Below are positions 6,069 through 11,162 of a DNA stretch of 11,162 nucleotides, piece by piece. Positions within the stretch are counted from its first letter, which is position 1; each line of letters starts with the position of its first letter. Location of the stretch: NCBI GenBank assembly GCA_946186725.1, contig CAMHOI010000020.1, forward strand, positions 1-11,162, given 5' to 3'. The translations under genes and the position numbers were made by a program. The notes beneath the pieces are model-generated. The model was given only the letters and a program-made list of their open reading frames with translations. It ran no database searches and was not told where the DNA came from. Source of the stretch: an uncultured Clostridia bacterium (GTDB lineage: Bacteria; Bacillota; Clostridia; Oscillospirales; Acutalibacteraceae).

Positions 6069-8966
6069 ATGGACGAAAACCGGCCCGAGACGCAGGGAAC
6101 GCCGACCTCGCTCGTGCGGCGTTTCTGGCTGCCCGTTACCGCCGCGCTGGTGCTGATCGCGGCGGCGGTCGCGGCCTCCCTGCTTCCGCTTTCCGCCGCC
6201 CGGGGGCCCGCCGTTCCCACTTCCGCTGAGAAGATCGCCAAGATTGAGGAGCCCGCCGTCGAGGCGCCCGAAGCCCTGCTGGCCACCCGCCTGCAGATGG
6301 GCCTGGACCTCACGCCCGGCGAGGGTTGGCGGGACCGCGCCGATCTTCTGCTGCGCACCGCTTACGACGCCGGCTTCAACGCCGTTTTCTTTCCGCTGGC
6401 CGAAGGCGGCTCCGTGTGGTATGAGAGCCATCGCTTTTCTTCGGTCGACGGCGTCGACTATCTTTCCGAGCTGGTTCACATGGCCCACGAAAAGGCCATG
6501 CTGGTTTACGTTTGCGCCGATCCTCTGCTCTCTCCCGACGGGGGACAGTATGACCTGACCGACACGGGCAGCGTGCGCGACGCGGGCAGCGAGCTGGCCG
6601 ACGTCTGCGCCCACAGCGGCGCCGACGGCGTCCTCCTCGAGCCGAGTACGCCCGCGGACGGCAATCCTTCCTATCTCTCCTATGCCGCGCAGGGCGGCTC
6701 CATGGGCTATGACGCCTATCGCCGCAACATGCTCGGCCGGTATCTGGCGGCCGTCGCCAGGGAGATCCGCACCTCAGGAGGCGGCGTCTGCGTGGGCGCA
6801 TGTCTGCCCGACGACCGCGTCAGCGAGGGCAAGACGTGGGCGCAGGGGATGGACTATTTGGTCGTTGACGCCCGCACGCCCACGCCCGCTTTTGCGGAGC
6901 TGGCCGCCGCCTGGCAGGCAGACCCGGGCGGGAAGATCCCGCTCTACTACCGCCTTCCTGTTTCCGACGCCTCGGTGTCGGGCCAGGAGCTGGCCGCCCG
7001 CTGTCAGACCCTTGTTGACGCCGGGCAGAAGGGGTTCCTCTTCGACGATACCGGGCTCTTCATGTCGGGCCGGGAGGAGCTCGCTCCCCTTCGCGCCGTC
7101 GTCGCCGGGCTGACCGGGGAGGCGTACGGCATCCGCACCCTCACCCTCCAGTCGCCTGCGTCCCGTCAGTTCACCACTTACGTGGACACGGTCAGCTTCA
7201 TCGGCTCCAGCGACCCCAACTTCCCTCTCACCCTCAACGGGGAGGACGTCGAGCGCAGCGAAACGGGCTATTTTTCTCTTGACTGTCGGCTGGAGGAGGG
7301 GAAGAATACCTTTGCCTTTGCCCACAAGGGCTCTACCACCACCTGCGCCGTGATCTATAAAAACGTCCTCATCCGCTCCATTTATCCCGACGGCGAGACG
7401 CTTTGCGACGGCGGCACCCGTGTGACCGTCGGCGTGGTGGCCAAGATGGGCTGCACCGTCCACGCCCGCCTGGGCGACACGGTCCTGACCATGGTGGGCG
7501 GCGATCCCGCCAGCGCCGACGCGGCCGAGACCTTCGCCACCTATTCCGCCACCTTCACCATGCCCGCCGCTGACGACGTGCCCATCTCCGTGGGCGAGCT
7601 GATCGTCACCGCCGCCAAGGGCGACCGAACCGAGACCAAGGCGGGCGGCAGCTTCGTCGTGCGCGCCAAGCCGGCGCCGACGCCCGATCCTCACGTCACC
7701 GCCTCTGAGATCTATCAGAGCGGCTACGGTATCCGGGCCGGGGAGGGCGACCGCTACGTTGCGGAGGTGGTCAGCGCCCAGACCGAAACGCTGGACGTCA
7801 TCACCCCCACCGACGAGCGGAGCCGACCCACCAACGCCTATCTCCCTCGCGGGACGGTCGACTACTGCACCGAGCCGGAGATGTTCAAGAGTCCCGAATC
7901 GGGTAAAACCTACTATTTCCGCAACCTCGCCTACGGCAAGCGCATCTACGCGGGTGACAACATCCGCGTCTTCAAGGCCATCCTGCCCGAGGCGAACACC
8001 GTCACCGCGGTAGACGCCGCCGACGACGGGCGCCACACCACCATCACCTTCGACGTCGCCTGGAAGGCGCCCTTCAAGGTCGCCCTTGACCCTCAGGAGT
8101 ATGAGAAGCCCTACCCCCGCTCCGGCCGGCCGCTCTACGACATCACCGCGACCACCTACACCCACATGGACGTCGAGTTCTGTTACACCGCCTCGGGCTC
8201 GGGGCAGGGGAAGGTGGATCTGAGCGGCAATCCCGTCTTCCGCTCGGCCGAGTGGGTCAAGGCCGACTCGGGCAACTACGTTCTCCGCCTCTGGCTGAGG
8301 GTGCCCGGTCAGTTCTGCGGCTGGACGGCCTCCTATAACGATGACAACCAGCTGGTGTTCTCCTTCCTCGATCCCTTCGTCGTCAAGGACGCCGACAACG
8401 CCTACGGCGCCTCTCTGGAGGGCGCGGTCATCGTCGTGGACGCCGGACACGGCGGGGCGGATCCGGGCGCCGTGGGCGCGTCGAAGGAGTACACCGAGGC
8501 GGCGCTCAACCTCATTCTGACCCGCAAGCTCCAGCGGGAGCTGGAATCCCTGGGCGCCACCGTCATCCTTACCCGCAGCGACGATACCGAGATCCTTCTC
8601 GAGGATCGCTACCGCATCACCACCGAGGTCAAGCCCGACCTCTTCCTTTCCGTTCACCGCAACGCCTCCACCTCTTCGTCGGCGCGCGGGTACGAGAACT
8701 ATTATTTCCAGCCCTGGTCCAAGGCGCTCGCCGACGCCGTGTGCGCCCGTGTGACGCCCGCCTTTACCACCGGGCGCGGGGTGGATTACTTCCCCTATTA
8801 CGTCTGCCGGGTGTCCTGCTGTCCGGCCATCCTGACCGAGAACGGCTACGTCACCAACCGCAGCGAGCTGGAGATGATCAAGGCCGACGACCACAACACC
8901 CGCCTCGCGCAGGAGACCGTGCGCGGGATCATCGACTACTTCCGCGCCATGACCTCGGGGCAATGA
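6069..8966 (+). CDS. Membrane-anchored N-acetylmuramoyl-L-alanine amidase (Amidase_3) with N-terminal pseudo-GHL10 barrel
   Basis: 965 residues with AAAGGAGGG 5 bases before the ATG. An N-terminal membrane anchor (about 20-42) follows a short cytoplasmic tail. Residues about 75-350 resemble the GHL10 barrel of the upstream gene but have lost its acidic motif (ADGVLLEPSTP at 185-195 in place of VDGVHFDDYFYP). Next come beta-rich Ig-like regions (about 355-560) and an AMIN-like segment (about 655-780). The C-terminal amidase (785-965) has the zinc ligands His794 (DAGHGG), Glu810 and His863 (SVHRNA), and the catalytic Glu924 (LTENGYV). It should cut the amide bond between N-acetylmuramic acid and the stem peptide in peptidoglycan, outside the membrane. 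The middle domains probably bind the wall or control the amidase. The domain limits are estimates. Confidence 0.93.
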   Translation: MDENRPETQGTPTSLVRRFWLPVTAALVLIAAAVAASLLPLSAARGPAVPTSAEKIAKIEEPAVEAPEALLATRLQMGLDLTPGEGWRDRADLLLRTAYDAGFNAVFFPLAEGGSVWYESHRFSSVDGVDYLSELVHMAHEKAMLVYVCADPLLSPDGGQYDLTDTGSVRDAGSELADVCAHSGADGVLLEPSTPADGNPSYLSYAAQGGSMGYDAYRRNMLGRYLAAVAREIRTSGGGVCVGACLPDDRVSEGKTWAQGMDYLVVDARTPTPAFAELAAAWQADPGGKIPLYYRLPVSDASVSGQELAARCQTLVDAGQKGFLFDDTGLFMSGREELAPLRAVVAGLTGEAYGIRTLTLQSPASRQFTTYVDTVSFIGSSDPNFPLTLNGEDVERSETGYFSLDCRLEEGKNTFAFAHKGSTTTCAVIYKNVLIRSIYPDGETLCDGGTRVTVGVVAKMGCTVHARLGDTVLTMVGGDPASADAAETFATYSATFTMPAADDVPISVGELIVTAAKGDRTETKAGGSFVVRAKPAPTPDPHVTASEIYQSGYGIRAGEGDRYVAEVVSAQTETLDVITPTDERSRPTNAYLPRGTVDYCTEPEMFKSPESGKTYYFRNLAYGKRIYAGDNIRVFKAILPEANTVTAVDAADDGRHTTITFDVAWKAPFKVALDPQEYEKPYPRSGRPLYDITATTYTHMDVEFCYTASGSGQGKVDLSGNPVFRSAEWVKADSGNYVLRLWLRVPGQFCGWTASYNDDNQLVFSFLDPFVVKDADNAYGASLEGAVIVVDAGHGGADPGAVGASKEYTEAALNLILTRKLQRELESLGATVILTRSDDTEILLEDRYRITTEVKPDLFLSVHRNASTSSSARGYENYYFQPWSKALADAVCARVTPAFTTGRGVDYFPYYVCRVSCCPAILTENGYVTNRSELEMIKADDHNTRLAQETVRGIIDYFRAMTSGQ

Positions 8967-8971
8967 CCCCG

Positions 8972-9019
8972 ACAAGAATAAACGCCGGATGCCACGTGGC
9001 ATCCGGCGTTTATTCTTGT
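8972..9019. terminator. 48-nt perfect palindromic terminator
   Basis: Two perfect 24-base arms (8972-8995 and 8996-9019) are centred on CACGTG, and T residues to 9023 follow on the + strand. It ends the GHL10/amidase operon 5 bases after its stop. The right arm contains the last two codons and the stop of the oppositely oriented HTH gene. On the minus strand no T tract follows, so termination there is less certain. Confidence 0.9.
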
Positions 9020-9222
9020 TTTTCATCGGGAAGGTAGCAAATGACGTCTTCCACTTGGCAATGAAGGATCCGGCAGAAATCGTCGATCTTCATGGTGCTG
9101 ATGCCTCTGCCCTTCCTCATGCGGTCGAGGGTGGCGCTGCTGATGTTGTGCCTGGCGATCAGCGCGTAGGTGGAAAGACCCCGCTCGCGCAGCGTTTTCC
9201 AAAACGGATCGTAACAGATCAA
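9010..9222 (-). CDS. Small Cro/C1-type HTH regulator (HTH_26-like)
   Basis: A 70-residue protein that is almost only a DNA-binding domain: FWKTLRERGLSTYALIARHNISSATLDRMRKGR, ISTMKIDDFCRILHCQVEDVICYLP. This matches single-domain Cro-like repressors of the HTH_26 type, which bind as dimers to short palindromes. The TTG at 9220-9222 is preferred because the strong GGGGGGAGGGAG (9228-9239) lies 5-8 bases before it and the domain begins immediately after. An ATG near 9275 in the same frame would overlap the spacer of the promoter below, and the sequence it adds is not family-like. Divergent from the VanZ-like/DUF5067 genes, it probably controls both directions from the shared promoter region. Confidence 0.85.
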   Translation of the reverse strand: MICYDPFWKTLRERGLSTYALIARHNISSATLDRMRKGRGISTMKIDDFCRILHCQVEDVICYLPDEKQE

Positions 9223-9258
9223 CGGCGCTCCCTCCCCCCACACTATTGTTACGCTTTC

Positions 9259-9287
9259 AGCATAAAAGATGTTCATATACTTGACAA
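9259..9287 (-). promoter_or_regulatory. Leftward promoter of the HTH gene
   Basis: On the minus strand, -35 TTGTCA (9282-9287), a 17-bp spacer and -10 TATGCT (9259-9264). Its -35 hexamer overlaps that of the rightward promoter by five bases, so one polymerase should exclude the other. Confidence 0.75.
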
Positions 9288-9309
9288 TAATCATAATTAT
9301 GACTATAAT
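9281..9309 (+). promoter_or_regulatory. Consensus rightward promoter of the VanZ-like/DUF5067 operon
   Basis: -35 TTGACA (9281-9286), a 17-bp spacer and -10 TATAAT (9304-9309): full consensus. Such a promoter would be strongly on unless repressed. Its predicted start of transcription is near 9316. Confidence 0.9.
9287..9306. promoter_or_regulatory. Palindromic operator candidate in the promoter spacer
   Basis: TCATAATTATGA (9291-9302) is a perfect 12-bp palindrome. It extends to 20 bp (9287-9306) with one mismatched pair. It lies between -35 and -10 of the rightward promoter and touches the -35 of the leftward one, where a Cro-like dimer could block the strong promoter. Binding by the HTH protein is inference. 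Confidence 0.6.
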
Positions 9310-9315
9310 GGGGCT

Positions 9316-9705
9316 ATGAAGAGGAAAATTGTGGACGGGATTCACGCCTTCGCCGGTCTCTGTACCGGTGCAACAGTCTACTGTTTGTTTGGCGGCTTTT
9401 GGTTTCTGGGCGGGGTTCATTGGCTGGACGGCGCGCCTGCATCCGCGCTGCTTCGTAATTATTTGCCGGACGCCTGTTGGGCGTACGCATTGAGCTTTGC
9501 GCTCGGCACTGTCTTTCAGGAAGACGTCCGTGCGATCTGGTGCTGTGCCGCCGCCGCGATGGCGTGCGGCTGCCTGTGGGAATCGGCACAGGCGTTGGAC
9601 ATCGCGTCGGGGACGCCCGACGGATTGGATCTTCTTGCGTATCTTGCGGGCGCGATTCTGTCCGTGATGATAAAATTGATGAAAAAAAGGACGGATAAAA
9701 CATGA
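9316..9705 (+). CDS. VanZ-like small membrane protein
   Basis: 129 residues with about four membrane segments (8-32, 47-66, 71-88, 104-121). The pattern NYLPDACWAYALSF, WESAQ (Glu89, Gln92) and TPDGLDLLAYLAGAILS is like VanZ-type proteins, where a conserved Glu-x-x-Gln helix precedes an Asp-x-x-(D/A) helix. VanZ-type functions are mostly unknown; some alter glycopeptide susceptibility, which must not be assumed here. The start is uncertain. The ATG at 9316-9318 lies at the predicted transcription start and would give a leaderless mRNA. The GTG at 9331-9333 has GAGG (9321-9324) 6 bases before it and would give 124 residues. The stop overlaps the DUF5067 start by 4 bases. Confidence 0.75.
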   Translation: MKRKIVDGIHAFAGLCTGATVYCLFGGFWFLGGVHWLDGAPASALLRNYLPDACWAYALSFALGTVFQEDVRAIWCCAAAAMACGCLWESAQALDIASGTPDGLDLLAYLAGAILSVMIKLMKKRTDKT

Positions 9706-10205
9706 TGAAAAAACTGCTTTCTGTTTTTCTGGTGCTGATGATCGTGCTGGCCTTCGGTGCTTTCGCTGTTGCAAGCGGATCGGATGATGAGGACAAGGCC
9801 CCGTCAGCCGCACAAGCCGAAAACACAAACGAGGACGATAACTCTTTGGGCAAATACTCCGTGGAGATCAAAAGCTGTCGCTTGGCCAAGGACTATGAGG
9901 GCAAATCCGTTGTTATCGTTACGTATGTGTTTACCAACAACGATGACGAAGCAACATCGTTTTGGCTCGCTATAGACCACAAAGCTTATCAGAACGGCAT
10001 CGGTCTCAACGATGCTTATATTCTCGATGACAGTGCAAACTTCAACGACGACAATTACATGAAAGAGATCAAGAAGGGCACCACACTGGAAGTGGAGCGC
10101 GCCTATAAGTTGAACGACACGACCACCGATGTTGAGGTCGAGGCCAAGAAGCAGATCAGTTTTGACGATACCACCATCAGAAAAGTATTCAAGATCACCG
10201 GTTGA
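9702..10205 (+). CDS. Secreted DUF5067 protein
   Basis: 167 residues. An N-terminal signal peptide (KK, then a long hydrophobic core) has a likely cleavage site after Ala24 (AVA/SG); there is no lipobox Cys. An acidic, low-complexity linker (about 25-48) precedes a beta-sandwich domain with the DUF5067 pattern: YSVEIKSCRLAKDYEGKSVVIVTYVFTNN, KAYQNGIGLNDAYI, IKKGTTLEVERAYKLND. DUF5067 proteins are surface or secreted proteins of unknown function, common in Gram-positive gut bacteria. Two ATGs (9702 and 9705) are possible; AAAGGA at 9686-9691 is 10-13 bases upstream. The ATGA overlap couples it to the VanZ-like gene. Its base use is visibly more AT-rich than the genes to the left. Confidence 0.88.
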   Translation: MMKKLLSVFLVLMIVLAFGAFAVASGSDDEDKAPSAAQAENTNEDDNSLGKYSVEIKSCRLAKDYEGKSVVIVTYVFTNNDDEATSFWLAIDHKAYQNGIGLNDAYILDDSANFNDDNYMKEIKKGTTLEVERAYKLNDTTTDVEVEAKKQISFDDTTIRKVFKITG

Positions 10206-10220
10206 TCTTTTGATTCCGCC

Positions 10221-10254
10221 AACGCCCCCGCCGTCTCATGACGGCGGGGGCGTT
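10221..10254 (+). terminator. Intrinsic terminator of the VanZ-like/DUF5067 operon
   Basis: A perfect 15-bp GC-rich stem (10221-10235 with 10240-10254) with a 4-nt TCAT loop, 15 bases after the stop. The T tract (TTTCGT) is short. Confidence 0.9.
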
Positions 10255-10259
10255 TCGTA

Positions 10260-10268
10260 TGGTATAAT
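10260..10268 (+). promoter_or_regulatory. Possible extended -10 promoter
   Basis: TGGTATAAT just after the terminator matches an extended -10 (TGnTATAAT). There is no recognisable -35 at the right distance, because that position lies in the terminator stem. If used, it would transcribe into the mini unit below. Confidence 0.3.
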
Positions 10269-10314
10269 TCGACAGGATCCGCTTGCATATTCCGTCACGG
10301 CCGGCCCTTTCACG

Positions 10315-10343
10315 TTGACTTTGATCCTGCGTTTTGCTATGCT
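10315..10343 (+). promoter_or_regulatory. Promoter of the mini transcription unit
   Basis: -35 TTGACT (10315-10320), a 17-bp spacer and -10 TATGCT (10338-10343). Transcription would start near 10350, just before a good ribosome binding site. Confidence 0.75.
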
Positions 10344-10366
10344 GAAATCAGAAAGGAGCGCGTGAT

Positions 10367-10414
10367 ATGAAACGCTTTTCCTCTTCAACGACGGCGGCCG
10401 CAGCGCCCCATTGA
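10367..10414 (+). CDS. 15-codon ORF in a self-contained transcription unit
   Basis: ATG at 10367 follows GAAAGGAG (10351-10358) with 8-base spacing and reads MKRFSSSTTAAAAPH before TGA. With the promoter just upstream and the terminator just downstream, it forms a complete unit of roughly 120 transcribed bases. It could encode a tiny peptide, be the relic of a longer gene whose body was deleted, or be a small RNA whose ORF is incidental. No family is recognised, and it is not hydrophobic like known type I toxins. Confidence 0.4.
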   Translation: MKRFSSSTTAAAAPH

Positions 10415-10430
10415 CGGCCCCGCTTCACGC

Positions 10431-10467
10431 AAAAAAAAGAGAAGAGCACGCCGCTCTTCTCTTTTTT
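10431..10467. terminator. Bidirectional terminator
   Basis: A perfect 15-bp stem (10433-10447 with 10453-10467) has loop ACGCC, six T residues on the + side and eight on the - side. It ends both the rightward mini unit and leftward transcription from the DUF1292 gene and the RNA-like region. Confidence 0.92.
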
Positions 10468-10476
10468 ATTGAATAT

Positions 10477-10659
10477 GTCCGCCCTGCCGTATCGCCGCCA
10501 CTTATAACCTGCCGTACTGCAGGTGGGTGTCCTGCCGGTCGCTTCGTGCTCCCTTCGTCCGCGCGCGGCGGGAGGTCTGCAGTGCCCACGGCCGGAGCCG
10601 GACCCCTGTCAAAAGAGTGTTCGGGTCATAATACGGCGACGTCCGCGCACAGGGCAGAC
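10477..10659 (-). ncRNA. Possible structured RNA (6S-like in size), or structured 3' UTR
   Basis: This gene-free region between the DUF1292 stop and the bidirectional terminator has long-range pairing on the minus strand. GTCTGCCCTG (10650-10659) pairs with CAGGGCGGAC (10477-10486) over 10 bp with one G-U. GCCGTAT pairs with ATACGGC right inside, so the 3' strand is paired continuously. Further in, ACTGCAG can pair with CTGCAGT, or GTGGG with CCCAC, and CTCCC with GGGAG closes an apical hairpin. The span of about 183 nt and end-to-end pairing fit a 6S-like RNA, but I recognise no conserved primary motif and no good promoter lies at its 5' end. It may instead be the 3' UTR of DUF1292. Confidence 0.3.
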
Positions 10660-10667
10660 GGTCGTTT

Positions 10668-11000
10668 TCAGTCGTCTTCCTCGATCTCAAAGAGATCCTG
10701 CAGCCGGTCTGCGAAAAGGGCGGCGACGTCCTCGTACTCGGCGTCGTCGGGGATCTCCTCATACTCCTCGTCGGTGGGATCCTCGCCCGGCACGGCCTTG
10801 AGAATGACCAGCTCGCCGCTGTCGCGCAGCATCTCCCCGGGGTCGTCGTAGACGGGGAGGAGGGCGAGGTAGCGGGCGCCGTTGTAGTCGACGTCGTCCA
10901 GGACCTCGAACTCGTATTCGGTGCCGTCCTCGTCGGACAGACTGATGATGTAGGGGTCGTACTCCCCGTTGTCATTGACGCTGGCGATCTTTTCGTCCAT
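10668..11000 (-). CDS. DUF1292 acidic protein (YrzB-like)
   Basis: 110 residues, strongly acidic. The sequence YIISLSDEDGTEYEFEVLDDVDYNGARYLALLPVYDD, followed by ELVILKAV and an acidic tail ending in EIEEDD, is typical of DUF1292. The family role is unknown; homologues often sit near ruvX/alaS-type genes, but no such neighbour is visible here. The ATG at 10998-11000 is chosen because AAAGGA (11009-11014) lies 8 bases upstream; an ATG at 11007-11009 would overlap that site. It is alone downstream of its own promoter, and its transcript probably runs through the RNA-like region to the terminator at 10431-10467. Confidence 0.93.
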   Translation of the reverse strand: MDEKIASVNDNGEYDPYIISLSDEDGTEYEFEVLDDVDYNGARYLALLPVYDDPGEMLRDSGELVILKAVPGEDPTDEEYEEIPDDAEYEDVAALFADRLQDLFEIEEDD

Positions 11001-11048
11001 TCGGATCATCCTTTCCGGCCGCGGCGCGGCGCGTTGCTGATTACCCTT

Positions 11049-11077
11049 ATTGTACCCAAAAGCGCCGCCCCCGTCAA
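11049..11077 (-). promoter_or_regulatory. Promoter of the DUF1292 gene
   Basis: On the minus strand, -35 TTGACG (11072-11077), a 17-bp spacer and -10 TACAAT (11049-11054). Transcription would start near 11042, giving a leader of about 40 bases with a GC-rich segment (CGCGCCGCGCCGCGG). Confidence 0.85.
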
Positions 11078-11102
11078 CGCTTTTTCTGTCGAATGCCTCG
11101 CG

Positions 11103-11153
11103 TTGTTGTGATTTTGAATAAAGCGAAAGCACCCGCTTTGTAAAAAACAACAA
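11103..11153. repeat. Bipartite inverted repeat at the right edge
   Basis: Outer arms TTGTTGT (11103-11109) and ACAACAA (11147-11153) flank an inner stem (AAAGCG 11120-11125 with CGCTTT 11134-11139). It may be the 3' structure of an off-window gene or a regulatory site upstream of the DUF1292 promoter. No T tract supports a terminator. Confidence 0.3.
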
Positions 11154-11162
11154 AGAACAGCG

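Noticed and set aside
4689..6614. Long open frame on the minus strand opposite the GHL10 and amidase genes
   Set aside because: It is antisense to well-supported genes, has no recognisable motifs, and its composition (Gly, Arg, His rich) is typical of shadow frames in GC-rich DNA.
6774..9026. A 750-codon open frame on the minus strand opposite the amidase
   Set aside because: It mirrors the codon pattern of the amidase gene, crosses the palindromic terminator and encodes low-complexity Gly/Val/Arg-rich sequence without domains.
10530..10610. SRP RNA (4.5S/scRNA) in the structured minus-strand region
   Set aside because: CTCCC and GGGAGCA segments recall SRP helix 8, but the required GGAA tetraloop flanked by the conserved AGG/AGCA loop is missing.
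10502..10975. Minus-strand open frame extending from the DUF1292 gene region to 10502
   Set aside because: It is a Thr/Ser/Pro/Arg-rich shadow frame of DUF1292, which itself has a correct start, ribosome site and family match.
11118..11141. Terminator at the right edge
   Set aside because: The stem is short and neither side has a convincing T tract; kept only as an inverted repeat.

Overview
The window looks like a chromosomal stretch from a GC-rich, monoderm member of the Firmicutes, most likely Clostridia of the Oscillospiraceae/Ruminococcaceae type. Support for this is inference from gene content (DUF1292, DUF378, DUF1294 and DUF5067 proteins, lipoprotein signals, a cell-wall amidase), strong AGGAGG-like ribosome binding sites, TTGACA/TATAAT-type promoters and many hairpin terminators. 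No rRNA, tRNA, CRISPR array or transposase was seen.

Layout from left to right. (1) The 3' part of a GH13 alpha-glucan hydrolase (+), open at the left edge, converges on a lipoprotein gene (-) across a shared bidirectional terminator. (2) A DUF378 membrane protein (+) converges on a tight four-gene operon (-). That operon reads, in transcription order: isochorismatase-like protein, zinc ribbon, DUF1294 membrane protein, XRE regulator. Each gene overlaps the next by 4 bases. (3) Across a short divergent promoter region lies a two-gene + strand cell-surface operon: a GHL10/DUF187 glycosidase-like lipoprotein and a 965-residue membrane-anchored protein ending in an N-acetylmuramoyl-L-alanine amidase (Amidase_3). 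The N-terminal part of the second protein looks like a degenerate copy of the GHL10 barrel of the first. (4) After a 48-nt perfect palindromic terminator comes a small, AT-richer module: a Cro-like HTH regulator (-) facing away from a VanZ-like membrane protein and a secreted DUF5067 protein (+). The two divergent promoters share one -35 box and have a palindrome beside it. (5) The next roughly 460 bases hold a terminator, a complete mini transcription unit with a 15-codon ORF, a bidirectional terminator and a possible structured RNA on the minus strand. (6) A DUF1292 gene (-) with its own promoter closes the window.

The most interesting points are the regulatory architecture of the HTH/VanZ-like/DUF5067 module, the isochorismatase-like protein that has lost its catalytic Cys and probably its Lys, the pseudo-glycosidase fused to an amidase beside its intact-looking paralogue, and the uncharacterised RNA-like region at 10477-10659. 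Family assignments rest on recognised motifs only; no database search was possible.
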